A DNA stretch of 64,000 nucleotides from Anoplolepis gracilipes (Eukaryota > Arthropoda > Insecta > Hymenoptera > Formicidae): contig NC_132972.1 in NCBI RefSeq assembly GCF_047496725.1, positions 5,324,001-5,388,000 of the forward strand, read 5' to 3'. Position 1 is the first letter of the stretch. Each line of letters starts with the position of its first letter. The notes under the pieces were generated by a model that saw nothing but the letters and a program-made list of their open reading frames with translations, searched no databases and was not told where the DNA came from. This document shows positions 27,801 to 37,204 of the stretch, one piece after another. The translations under genes and the position numbers were made by a program.

Positions 27801-30800
27801 CCGAGACCCTACGGATACGACTACCACCGGTGCCGGTGACAACGACCTGTGGCGAGCGAGTGCATTCGGACTGTAAACTGGAGGACGTGAAAGACGTCAA
27901 AGTTAATCCCAAGTACTTGCGGTGCGATCAGTACCCTTGGTGCAGATCGAGCAGACCGTCTTACGAAGAGCCGCTCGACAGAAAGGAATCTAGGATAATC
28001 CCGACTGATAGCAATAGGAACGTCTTCAGGGACGTCGGAGCGCTTCGTGAAGTTAACAATCCTGGTCCCAGCTCGTTTGATCCAAATTGTCCGAGTGGAT
28101 GGTCGATCGATAGTTTCGTATATCAGGATAGAGCGATAGATGATGTTTCTGCAGAGAAAGATCACAGCTCGGTGATAATCGCCGACAAAAATCGGATGAT
28201 AGCTTCTAGTAGCGAATCGTCCTTCGATGTTTATCAGCGAGACGCGTGTCTTCCCGATAGATCGTTCGCGGAAGGATACGGTAGTCTTGATCCTTCGGAG
28301 AGGATCAGAACATCCGGATACGAGAGATCGCAAATGAATCGTTCGACGGAGAAGCCGATCACGAACGAAGACATCCACGTGACAGGATCAGGAGGCGACT
28401 CCTACGGAAGGACATGCGACGAATGTCCCTACCAGGGTACGATGCCGTTGTCGTCCTTGCAGTGTCGGACAAGGTCGTTCGAGAGGACGACCGATTACAG
28501 TTCGCAGACAGCAACGGGCGAGGACCTCAGCTGCGGCGAAAGTTGCTGTAGGTGGAGGACCGTTCGCAGACACGTGGCCAATCGCGTCACCGCGTCGCCG
28601 TGGCGCCAGATTATCAGGCCTCATCATTCACCGAGGACCCCGCGGTCTGTCATATCCCAACGTCACGTCGATGACGTAAGTACTTGGCGAGTTTATAAAT
28701 ATATTATGGATATTGTGTTTTCACATTTCGTCGAAGATTGATAAAGCATTATGGCTCTATTTTGCATATTCGACTACGAATTTGTCAAATATGAAATCCT
28801 GATCAGCCAAAATCCCGTTGCCTCGTATTCTCACGAACGCAAAAGGATTCGCATTTCACATCATGGTGGGAATTGTGCCGAGGTGAATAACATTGAATGG
28901 CATAAAAAAAATACAAACATTTCTTCGCTTAATCGGTAGTAAAAGCTGATATTTGTCGAACGATGGCAAAAAGGACTTCGGCTGCGTACATAATTTAAAA
29001 AGAGCTAATTAAGCATTCATGAAAGTAAATAATCATGCGAATAATATGGCAAATTTATTTCCGCACATAAATATACGAAACATGAAAAGATTCAAATGAA
29101 AAGATTTATAAAATCAAAAAAAATTCATATTTTTTAATAAATAATTAATAATTGATAGTTTTAAATAATCGAAACTCTCTCTTTTTCTCTCTCTCTCTCT
29201 CCCTCTCTCTTATGTATAGTCACATAAAAAGTTGTACATTACATATCTTTATTATTTGATCGATTCGCATTCATTATCCAGTTACAGATTTATCAAGATT
29301 CATGAATCGCGGTCAATTGATTCACGATGATCCAGCTACAATTTTCGCAAAATAACGCGTGAGATAAACCGTTACAACCCTTAATTAATGCCGCAAAAGC
29401 GAAATATTTTAACGTGACATGGATGCATGAATGCACTCACTGTGTTATCGTCCTAGCACGTCGAGATTAATGAGAGAAAATGGTTTCGATATCCCGGCCT
29501 GTCTCTATAAATCGCTCGCGGTAAAACTGGCGAAGTTAATTAAATAGAAACCGCGATTCTCGTGCGCCATGAAACTAGCGCATCAATCGTTCTTGCAATT
29601 TTAATTAATTAATACAAGAATGTAAAAGAATGGTTGTTTAACACTTATATCGTTTTTATATTCACATATTAATTCATTTTCATTCAGTTCGTAAAATATA
29701 AAAATTCATATTTTAATGTCACGATTAACTGCCTGGAACATTAAAATGATCCTCGTTCTTACTTGTTATCTAAATTAATTTTTAATATTTTATATAATTA
29801 TTTGGAATATTAATAAAATATACGTAAAAGTATATAAAAAAGGCGACTAAGTGAAAATTTTGCGATTTTATAAGATATATCTAAATTGCACGAAATAATA
29901 TTTATTTACATTTTTATCAAAATTTCTTAACGTATATATATTTTATTATACATTTTCTTGGTTTATCATAAATCAACTTAGCTGTAAAATCTAGTTCGAT
30001 GTGTTTTGTATATCTCGCTCTTTGATCACGATTCTCTCTCTACCTTCCAATAATAATGTTCGAGCGAATTAAATTAGACACGACTAGACGTGATGTCATT
30101 TGAATCTCATTATAATTCTGCGAAAAGAAAGTTTTTTTATTTTATTTCTATCGTACTATCAAACGCAAATGGTAACATACTTATAAGCTAATTTATTTCG
30201 ATGTATTTCGCATAAAAAATGTACATTTGCTTCTGCAAATAAAAAAATCATAAATTAAGGATATCAATAAGGATGTCATAAGAAAACAAGAACCTTAACT
30301 CGTGTATTAAAAATTATCTAGTTTCAGAGCCATGCGTATATTATTAAAATAAATTATATGTCAGATATAAAACGGTACCAGTAGCCTCATGAATAGATGA
30401 AAATGTGTGATAGGCAGGAAACGCGGAGGCTGTCTATGTAATTTCCATACAATATTAATCCTTTCTATCACATCGACAAATCTTTTCCTCTTTCCAAATT
30501 TCGCCTTTTGCTAGTAACACAAATAACTCGAGATATAGAACTGAGTTTCTCTAGAAATTAATTAAAGAAATCATGCGTATATACATATATGTACATGGTT
30601 CGTACATCAATTTTCCGACGCGAAACGCAAAAAAAAAAAAAAAAAAAAAAGCAATATGCGCGACGGAGCTGCGTGATTAATAGAAATTGTGTGATGTACC
30701 AGACGTGTGTGTGTGTGTGTGTGTGTGTGGAAAGAGGTTAATTGATAGTTGTAAACATCAAAACGCAGACGAATGCGAACCCGGAAAATTCGCGCGTTCG

Positions 30801-33800
30801 CCATTTGTACGGTAGCGTCGCAACAACAGGTGACAGAGCGCCGCCGCTTCCAGCTGCGTCGTCGCCCTTCACTCGTACTCGATGTCGTTTCACTTACAAT
30901 TAATGCAGCTATCAGTTAGCCCGCTCCCTCCTCGGCCGTTTATCAGGCCGCGCCGTGATTGCGCATCGCCAGCTGGCGATACCAGCTGCGCTCGCGTCCG
31001 TCGCATTATTACGCGCGTTTTCTCTTTCGACGGGAGATGCGTGCCAGATTTCGTGGATCGGCCACGCTGTTTGCGCAAGCAGCGGTCGCTGCAGCTTGCA
31101 CCGAGATTTTAATTGTCCGGATAAGGAACTGTTACATTCACGGTCGTTAAAGATTTTCCTTCGTGCATACGCGAATTAATAATTGCAGTCTAAAAAAAAG
31201 CAAGAACTGGAATAAACCTTGAGAAGATTTCTATCCAAGTTCTTTCAGTCTTCAAATTTGGTATATTTAATTGTTTATTTTTTAACAAAGATATCTATAA
31301 ACTAAAAATATTATATGGATCCGCAGATATTTTAACTTGATATTAATCTGATCTCTATCTGGATTTAATAGACCAATTTTTCCCAAAAAGAATACAATAT
31401 AATATTATATGCGATGTATAGTCTGCCTAAGTTTTCACTATAAAATTACGAAAAGAATGTTTATGTGATAACGAATAGTAACTTTGTAACATGCATAATG
31501 TTGTCTTTTATATACTAAACATAGGTTATTTTCATTAGAGGGAATTATTTGAGATTACTTTAGCAGATTGCATCCTGAATATTGTTATGCAAATAAATAT
31601 AATATTATGACAAAAATAACAAACGTAATCTCGAGACTAGATGCAAAAGTAAAATTAATATAAAAAATGATTTTATAAAAATATAACTATTTAGAACAAA
31701 TGCTTGAATTAATGATTTTTATCTATTTTGGTAGAAATGGCTCATTAATCATTTTTAACACTTATTAATCATTTAAACATCAGTAAGGCATATAACGTGT
31801 AAATAAATAATAAATTCAGGATTTTTAACTCAAAGATATATTATTTATAAGTAATATTTTCAATGTTATAATGATATATAAATACTATCTTTCTGTGATA
31901 AAGAAAATGTAACGTCACGTTTTTAGCATGAAACTTTTTTCGTAAATAAACCGTGGTAGAAAGTACACACTATCCGAAAAATGAACAACAGACATAAATC
32001 CTATTTCAAAAATTCAATCTCGGCCATTTATGTTGGACATTTCCGTTAAAAATAAATATAATAGATGTAAATAAATATGCTTTTTAATAAATCCGCTTTT
32101 CTTATCACATCAGGGTCATTTGATTATTGCATTCAAACGGTCGATAGCATCCGTCAAATTGTCACAATCTAACTACTTTCTAATTGCTGCTTTCTTCTGT
32201 TTCTATCAACTACTCATTATGCGCACGCATTCCTGCGCACGGCTATCACTGCGCTATAGTCGTTTTATTTAGCATTCGAAAGATAGGAAACTATTGATGT
32301 ACACGACTCTTGCGTTATACCCTATTGGCCTGATCGTGGTGTTTAGAAACTGTTTCTCAATGTCTGAATAAATTGACAATGGATGACACATATTCTTATA
32401 GAATAAATATTAGGAAGATTTAAAATTACTTCGTGAAAGTTAATTGTTAATATCTTATTAAAAAATTATAAAAAAATAAAGACTAATAATTTTCAATAAC
32501 AAATTATACTTATGCTTGTTCTTGAATAAATGTTCTTTTTAACGCAAGATATAATTTCCTGAATTTAAAAGAAACAATCATTGTTGTAATTTGTGATTAC
32601 AGAGAAGATAGAGTAACAGATGGCAATTTTATGGAAATCTCACGATATGTTAACATCGTCCTAACTTGACAAGCATGACTATTTAAAACCAACCGTAACT
32701 AAAAGTAATAAAAAACGGGGTGGTACTTGAATCTAGATATCACTTTCTAATTCAACGTTCCTGTTGTGACGGTTTCAAATTTTCACGGCTAATATGCCAC
32801 GGTCACTTTTTTCCCTGTCATAAAATTAATGGATATGGATAAATCGATTTAATCATTTACATTCTACTGTAAATAAATGCCCAATTTTTGGATGATACGC
32901 TGAATTATGAGAAAACACAGTTACATTTTTTTTTTGGAAAATTACACTAATTATATATAATTATATATACCTACAAAACTTTTATTTATAATTGAAATGA
33001 TTAATTAAATATATCTTTCTTTAAAGATAAATTTAAGAATTGTTGAATTTAAAAATAAATTTACTTTTTTTCTCTTATCATAACAGATGTATTAAATTTT
33101 TCATGATATTGCTTTAAATAATAAATATAGATAAGCTATATTTAAAATATTTTAAATATAAAAAAATAGAAGACAAGCATTTACAAAATTTTTGCAATTA
33201 ATTTTATAACGCAAGGCACTTTAATATTTGTTGTTTCATTATTTAAAGCAGGATAATTTTTTCAAGAAGAGAAAAGTGGATTTAATTGCATAAGAAAACA
33301 ATTCCATGACTGTTGCAGGAAATTCAAAAGAAGCCTCTAACTCCAGAACCAACTCGATCTACGGTAATATCGATGAGCCCGAAGGTTCACTCGCCGAACA
33401 GGAATACGCCGAGAAATGACGGGTTTTACGCAGTCGAAGTTCCTACCAATTGCGAGATGAGTGTTAACAATGATACGAGATCGTGCGAGATAGTCAGTGG
33501 TCCAGAGACGAACGTGCAGGAGATCTACCGATCGCCACCAGCTGCATTCGCACCCTGCAATCAAATCGCGCCACTTGCGAGCGTACCTAGAAGCAACGAA
33601 TCGCCCTTTCAAAACGTCAGCAACACGTCTACGCGATTGTTGCCCGCCGTTAACGAAACCGTTATCACGAATGCCAACGGATATACGACACCGATTCCGG
33701 TTCCGCAAACACCACAGAAACACGAATTATCGCATCCGATCAGCAGACTCTGCGACACGATCGAGTCGGACGAGAAGAGGGAGTCCTCTTCGAGGATGGA

Positions 33801-35462
33801 GATGACGGAGAAAAATGAGGAGGAGCGAATCGCGAGGATTCTTGTTAATAGCGATAATAACAATAACAACGAGACGATCGTCAGCACGATCGAAGGGGCT
33901 CACCGTGGACGATTGGCCGACGATCACAGGTGCGATCAATGCGGAAAGACTTTCGTCACGAGGGCCTCGCTCAAGGTATATTTTTTATCAAAGTAATTAA
34001 TCGAACATTTTAAGACTGCGCCTTTATACTCCTATAAATTGTAAATGTCATAGATTTCAGTCTGATATAGCTAGATACATCTCATAAAATTTAACTATTT
34101 AGTTCAAATTTTCTCTCTTAGATTTCTCTCTCTCGATTTCAAGTTCTTCCTTCGATGAATATCACAAATCTTTTCATTACACTTAATTGCTTCTGATTGA
34201 TGATATTCCACGAGTTTTCCAGATCACCACTTCCTTGTTTTTATAAATGTTGCAATCCCTTTAATAATTAAATAATCTTTTTAAAAGTAAAATTTTATTT
34301 TCCATTCGTTTCTACAAATATATGGAGTTACCATTAATTAAACTAAATGCGTTATCTTTCTCGTTTATGGCTTTATACGCCTGATATAAACGGGCGTTTT
34401 AATTCTTCATCATGTATGCCTTTATTGCCTGCACTATTAAAACTTTATTATTATTAAAAAAATTAGATATATTGATATAATAGGTTCAATATAATTTTTT
34501 TTCTTCAGCTTTATAATCATATATAATTACTGTGTAAAATATCAGATGATCGTTGTATCTGCGCTGATTATAAGATTATATAGAAGAGAAAGCAGAGAGA
34601 TTCAAACTTGCATTCGATTCTTCTCCATCTTCTTTTCGGTTCCATATCCCCAAGCAGCTTAGCTATATATCTCGTCTATGTGATGATATCTACGTGATCG
34701 TCGCAGGTGCACAGCCGAACACACTCCGGTGAGAAGCCGTTCCGCTGCGCCGATTGCGGCAAACAGTTCTCGCAGCTGCGTAACTACAAGTACCACCGTA
34801 GCGTGCACGAGGGCACGCGGGAGTTCGCGGCGACTTGTCCGGAATGCGGCAAGTACTTCAACGATCGCGGTTATCTAAGCTCACACATGAAGATCCATCG
34901 GAATCGCAAGGAGTACGGTTGCGCGGAATGCGGCAAGAGCTTCAACCAGCGCGTGGCCTACAACATGCACGTGCGCATACACACGGGCGTGAAACCGCAT
35001 CAGTGCGAGCAATGCGGTAAAGCGTTCTCGCGGAAGATGCTGCTCAAGCAACATCTCAGGACCCATTCCGGCGAACGACCGTACCAGTGCCAGGTCTGCC
35101 AGAAAGCGTTCGCCGATCGCTCCAATATGACCCTCCACACCAGGTTGCACTCCGGCCTGAAGCCGTACCAGTGCAACCTCTGCTCAAAGGCCTTCACCAA
35201 AAAGCACCACCTCAAGACACACCTCAACTATCACACTGGCACTAAGCCGTACTCCTGCTCCAACTGCGGCGGCAGGTTCTCGCAGAGCAGCAACATGAGG
35301 ACTCACTTCAAGAAATGTATCGTCAATAATACCGTAGGCTTGGCCAAATCTAATGATGAGACTAGCGTCGATCGCGCCGATACCGAGGGCAACGTGGCCC
35401 TGACACCACCGAATTCTGATCAGGAGTCCAGCATTATGACACCGATACAGAGCAACACGTAG
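11739..35462 (+). CDS. BTB/POZ domain C2H2 zinc-finger transcription factor (whole gene, 4 coding exons, 871 aa)
   Basis: Four exons (11739-11906, 27641-28675, 33319-33975, 34707-35462) join in frame, all junctions phase 0 with GT..AG introns. The product is 871 residues. Residues about 18-117 form a BTB/POZ domain with the family signature FADVALCC..GQRFLAHRLVLSAASPYLQ..VLL and the later ALLGFVYTGSATV..LDAFLRAAETL segment. Residues about 118-600 are a Ser/Arg/Asp-rich linker of low predicted order. Residues 606-824 carry eight zinc fingers, and residues 825-871 are a short acidic, Ser/Thr-rich tail with two Thr-Pro sites. By family knowledge such proteins are nuclear, dimerise or recruit corepressors through BTB, and bind DNA through the fingers. 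The BTB core resembles insect BTB factors, but I could not match it to a named gene such as abrupt, chinmo or ken. A TAG codon lies in frame 6 bases before the first ATG, so translation starts at 11739 unless an upstream exon splices in. Non-coding 5' exons were not identified. Confidence 0.9.
12275..12312. repeat. (AT)19 microsatellite
   Basis: An uninterrupted AT run in intron 1. Confidence 0.9.
12557..12576. other. Inverted repeat TGCACTTG/CAAGTGCA
   Basis: Perfect 8-bp arms with a 4-base loop in a GC-richer part of intron 1. Each arm holds CACTTG; the left arm with its loop reads CACTTGA, which matches the known NK-2 class core TCAAGTG on the other strand. A regulatory role is only an inference. 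Confidence 0.35.
12939..13010. repeat. (GA)n microsatellite with AAAG interruptions
   Basis: A purine-only tract of about 70 bases in intron 1. It explains the Arg/Glu-repeat open frames here. Confidence 0.9.
14775..14800. other. Perfect hairpin, 11-bp arms
   Basis: TGAATCACAGA at 14775-14785 and TCTGTGATTCA at 14790-14800 are exact reverse complements with the loop AAGG. The hairpin is in intron 1 and its function is unknown. Confidence 0.6.
14961..15028. repeat. (CA)34 microsatellite
   Basis: A long uninterrupted CA run in intron 1, likely polymorphic. It accounts for the Cys/Val-repeat frame on the minus strand. Confidence 0.95.
16452..16472. repeat. (AT)n microsatellite
   Basis: A short AT run in intron 1, followed by a second short (AT)5 run. 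Confidence 0.85.
18266..18292. other. Inverted repeat AAGAGCTG/CAGCTCTT
   Basis: Perfect 8-bp arms around an 11-base loop with a TATTAG core. It sits in a GC-richer block of intron 1 (about 18150-18440) that also has a TCF-like CCTTTGAAG. It is a possible regulatory site, not proven. Confidence 0.35.
19474..19514. repeat. (GA)n microsatellite
   Basis: An uninterrupted AG run of about 40 bases in intron 1. Confidence 0.9.
20036..20073. other. Z-DNA-prone alternating purine/pyrimidine tract
   Basis: The stretch from CATGTGTGCGCG through the CGCG core to GTGTGTGTA alternates strictly between pyrimidine and purine for about 38 bases. Such tracts are known to favour the Z conformation under supercoiling. 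Confidence 0.6.
23251..23517. mobile_element. Long foldback (palindromic) element, 267 bp
   Basis: The left arm, beginning ATTATTTAACATTCGTTAAA, is the reverse complement of the right arm ending TTAACGAATATTAAATAAT. The arms are about 130 bp with scattered mismatches, meeting at TGAGTGA..TCACTCA around an 8-base loop near 23384. There is no coding capacity. It is probably a foldback MITE inserted in intron 1. I could not define a clear target-site duplication. Confidence 0.7.
24386..24643 (+). repeat. Diverged tandem duplication (period about 146 bp)
   Basis: Copy 1 (24386-24492) and copy 2 (24532-24643) share the same ordered blocks: TGATTGATAGATC, ATATAAATC/CTATAAATC, a GTAAAC/GGAAAC block, TAAAAAATTCTCACAGCTTGA versus GAAAAATTTTGCACAGCTTGA, and a final AACGGTT/AACCGTTT. 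The copies are clearly related but old. The duplication is non-coding and lies in intron 1. Confidence 0.6.
24837..24871. repeat. (AG)n microsatellite
   Basis: An uninterrupted AG run in intron 1. Confidence 0.9.
26290..26640. promoter_or_regulatory. GC-richer intronic block, candidate enhancer
   Basis: The block lies about 1 kb upstream of exon 2. It has the 13-mer TCGCGCGATCTTA twice (26296-26308 and 26346-26358), AATTA homeodomain-type cores and a GACCGGTC palindrome. Function is inferred from composition only. Confidence 0.25.
27641..28675 (+). CDS. Coding exon 2: second half of the BTB domain and linker
   Basis: This exon has 345 codons (residues 57-401). It opens with EVLLAHSK and continues through ITMILAEMEAPELAALLGF VYTGSATV to LDAFLRAAETLRI, which completes the BTB domain at about residue 117. 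The remainder is a polar linker rich in Ser, Arg, Asp and Tyr with no recognisable domain. It has a lone CDEC..(12)..C arrangement (residues 315, 318, 331) and an Arg-rich CRWRTVRRHVANR stretch near residues 359-371 that could act as a nuclear localisation signal. The acceptor is a long T-run plus ACAG, and the donor is GAC|GTAAGT at 28676, a strong consensus. The frame stays open for 21 more codons into intron 2 before TGA at 28739-28741. A long antisense open frame here is a shadow of this exon. Confidence 0.9.
29174..29210. repeat. CT-rich microsatellite
   Basis: A pyrimidine-only CT tract in intron 2. Confidence 0.85.
30629..30650. repeat. Poly(A) run, 22 bases
   Basis: An uninterrupted A run in intron 2, next to a GC-rich island. 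No retrotransposon body is visible upstream. Confidence 0.9.
30705..30729. repeat. (GT)n microsatellite
   Basis: A short GT run in intron 2. Confidence 0.9.
30780..31120. promoter_or_regulatory. GC-rich intronic island with E-box cluster
   Basis: This strongly GC- and CpG-rich island in intron 2 contains CAGGTG at 30827-30832 and CAGCTG at 30851-30856, 30970-30975 and 30983-30988. The last two are 13 bases apart. Several overlapping open frames on both strands result from the GC content and have no recognisable domain. It could be an intronic enhancer or alternative promoter. Confidence 0.35.
33319..33975 (+). CDS. Coding exon 3: linker and first half of zinc finger 1
   Basis: This exon has 219 codons (residues 402-620). 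It begins EIQKKPLTPEPT after the acceptor TGTTGCAG. Most of it is Ser/Thr/Pro/Asn-rich linker with short charged stretches (DEKRESSSRMEMTEKNEEER) and an Asn run (NNNNN). The last 15 codons, CDQCGKTFVTRASLK, are the zinc-binding knuckle and most of the helix of finger 1; its two histidines lie in exon 4. The donor AAG|GTATAT is followed by an immediate loss of coding character. Antisense open frames over this exon are shadows. Confidence 0.9.
33976..34706 (+). other. Intron 3 of the BTB-ZF gene (731 bp)
   Basis: The intron runs from GTATAT to GTCGCAG and is phase 0. It interrupts zinc finger 1 between the Leu-Lys of its helix and Val-His. The sequence is AT-rich with no open frame of note and no recognised element. 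Confidence 0.85.
34707..35462 (+). CDS. Coding exon 4: zinc fingers 1 (end) to 8 and C-terminus
   Basis: This exon has 251 codons plus TAG at 35460-35462 (residues 621-871). It opens VHSRTHSGEKPF, completing finger 1 (Cys606, Cys609, His622, His626). Fingers 2-7 are C-x2-C-x12-H-x3-H units starting at residues 634, 664, 692, 720, 748 and 776. Finger 8 (Cys804, Cys807, His820, Cys824) ends HFKKC, so it is C2HC. TGEKP-like linkers join fingers 1-2, 4-5, 5-6, 6-7 and 7-8. The linkers after finger 2 (EGTREFAAT) and finger 3 (RNRKEYG) are degenerate. The exon is much richer in GC than its surroundings, with strong C/G bias at third positions, which is good evidence of real coding. Several shorter frames overlapping it on both strands are shadows. 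Confidence 0.93.
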   Translation: MHSRTHSGEKPFRCADCGKQFSQLRNYKYHRSVHEGTREFAATCPECGKYFNDRGYLSSHMKIHRNRKEYGCAECGKSFNQRVAYNMHVRIHTGVKPHQCEQCGKAFSRKMLLKQHLRTHSGERPYQCQVCQKAFADRSNMTLHTRLHSGLKPYQCNLCSKAFTKKHHLKTHLNYHTGTKPYSCSNCGGRFSQSSNMRTHFKKCIVNNTVGLAKSNDETSVDRADTEGNVALTPPNSDQESSIMTPIQSNT

Positions 35463-36215
35463 CGGTGCTCTCTGCTCGAAAAAGAGACAGATACTTGTAT
35501 TTCGAAAGTTGATAAAATTGACGAAGAGTAAAGTGAAAATGCTGTTGCGGTCGCATCATTATGGTAGATGTTCGAGGGAAGATGGTGCACTTGGCAGACG
35601 TGTTTCTCGGTAGTAAATTGATCGGAAATAGACCGCGGGCTTTCACGCTTTACGTTTGCGAGAGGTTAGTACACGTTCGTAAACATTTTCTAAGATATAT
35701 CGAGTTGGCTACGTGGTCTGCATTAAAAGATAACGCTATATATAATTAGGAGAAGAAATTGCATTGAATTCATTTTTTAAAATGCCCACTTTTGCGCATT
35801 TTTCTCAATCTAATATTTAGTCAATTTAAATAAGATTGCGCGAGATTGAAGATTATAATATCGATATGATATTATAATCATTGTGCATTGTGCCTTATTT
35901 AGTTCCTGTATTTATTAAATTAATCTCAATGTACATATACAAAACTCGTATTATATATGCTAACTTAATGTAATATTTAACATCTTAAAATAAGATTTGA
36001 TATTCAACAAATCATGTTAAATTGAGTGTCAATAAATTGATTTTTTCATGGAAGGCTTATTTCTTGACTTGATAAAACTAATCTATTTGTTTTCTATTAT
36101 ATAAATTGCTCATTCTTGATCCTAAAGATTTTATTTGCACAAATCTACCTTAACATATATTTTTTAATATTAATTTTTTAGAACAGATATACATAAAATC
36201 TCTAATCAATAAAGT
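35463..36215 (+). other. Probable 3' UTR of the BTB-ZF gene with candidate poly(A) signals
   Basis: The sequence downstream of the TAG quickly becomes AT-rich. Canonical AATAAA hexamers occur at 36031-36036 and 36208-36213 on the + strand. Either could end the transcript; the choice cannot be made from sequence alone. An open frame at about 35561-35749 has no recognisable domain and I regard it as chance. Confidence 0.45.
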
Positions 36216-36519
36216 AAATGTTTTAAAATTTGTAGATTCTTGATTCTTATTTAATTTATAATTAATTTATATCAAAAGTATTTTTTCTGCTATTAATTTT
36301 CAAGTTAAAAATTAAATGATATTTGATATTATAAGAAATTAGTAAGAAATTACAATAAAAATAACATTAAAGAAAAATAGCATCAATCTCAATTTTACTC
36401 ATTATTAACATATTGATTGGTGCAACAGATATTCTAGATATTTCAACTTGAAATTGAAAATCGAAATCTTTACCTTCTTAGCATTCGCTCAATTATTATA
36501 GCGAGATTTTGCTCTTATA

Positions 36520-36780
36520 TTGGGAGTGATTCCAAGAAATCAAGGAATCGATCGCTTCCTTATCGTTCGCATCAAACAATTAACAGCCCGTATGCCGAAA
36601 CTGCAACATGTGATTACTTACAATACGGGAAATCCAATTGTCGGTTGCAACACAAATGGCAACTGCAAATGCAACCGGAAAGTCTGCCGCTTGAAGGAAA
36701 GTATCTCTTCGTATTTGAAAGTAGTTACCAGAGAACTGGTGGTTCGAAGAATAATCGAGCTTCCATATCAGTGTAAATAG
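36520..36780 (+). pseudogene. Decayed open frame with a cysteine motif like transposon-related proteins
   Basis: An 86-codon frame ending at TAG has no proper ATG start. It contains RNQGIDRFLIVRI and then GCNTNGNCKCNRKVCRLKES. The latter lines up position by position with the C-N-C-x-G-N-C-x-x-x-R-C-x-C-R-K cysteine motif that I know from KRBA2-like and other transposon-derived integrase proteins, but two expected cysteines are replaced (Thr and Lys). It probably is a short remnant of such an element, lying downstream of the BTB-ZF 3' UTR. The family assignment is by eye only. Confidence 0.35.
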
Positions 36781-37204
36781 TGCAACAACTTTTTTCTAAG
36801 AGAGTATTTCTATAGCAACACTTAAGGATCTGTTGCCAGAGCAACTTTTTTTTGACTCAAGCATAAAAACTTCAGGAAATAAAAACTATCACGTGAGTTT
36901 TTTCATCGTGCAAATATTCTGACGCTCGAATTCAATCGTAGAAATTCTTATCTAAAAATTGATTGAAATATATAGATTTATATAAATAAAAAATTGAAAA
37001 TTCAAGGAATGACTTGAATCTTTGATTGGTAAGAAAGAAGCATGTACGAGAAATTAAATAATGATAGGTCAAATCGAATTTAGATACATAAATAAACATA
37101 CATTTTCTAGTCATTCTACAACAAAACATGAAAATTGTGTGTATCGCAAGTATATAATTTTTTTTTAACAAATACGTTTTGAAATTTGGTAAAATTAATT
37201 AATA

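Larger units (their letters stand above)
28676..33318 (+). other. Intron 2 of the BTB-ZF gene (4.6 kb)
   Basis: The intron runs from GTAAGT to TGTTGCAG and is phase 0. It contains a CT-rich microsatellite (29174-29210), a 22-base A-run (30629-30650), a (GT)n tract (30705-30729) and a marked GC-rich island at about 30780-31120 with several E-boxes. The rest is AT-rich. No alternative exon was recognised. Confidence 0.85.

Noticed and set aside
27821..28378. 185-codon open frame on the minus strand
   Set aside because: It lies fully inside coding exon 2 of the BTB-ZF gene and is its antisense shadow.
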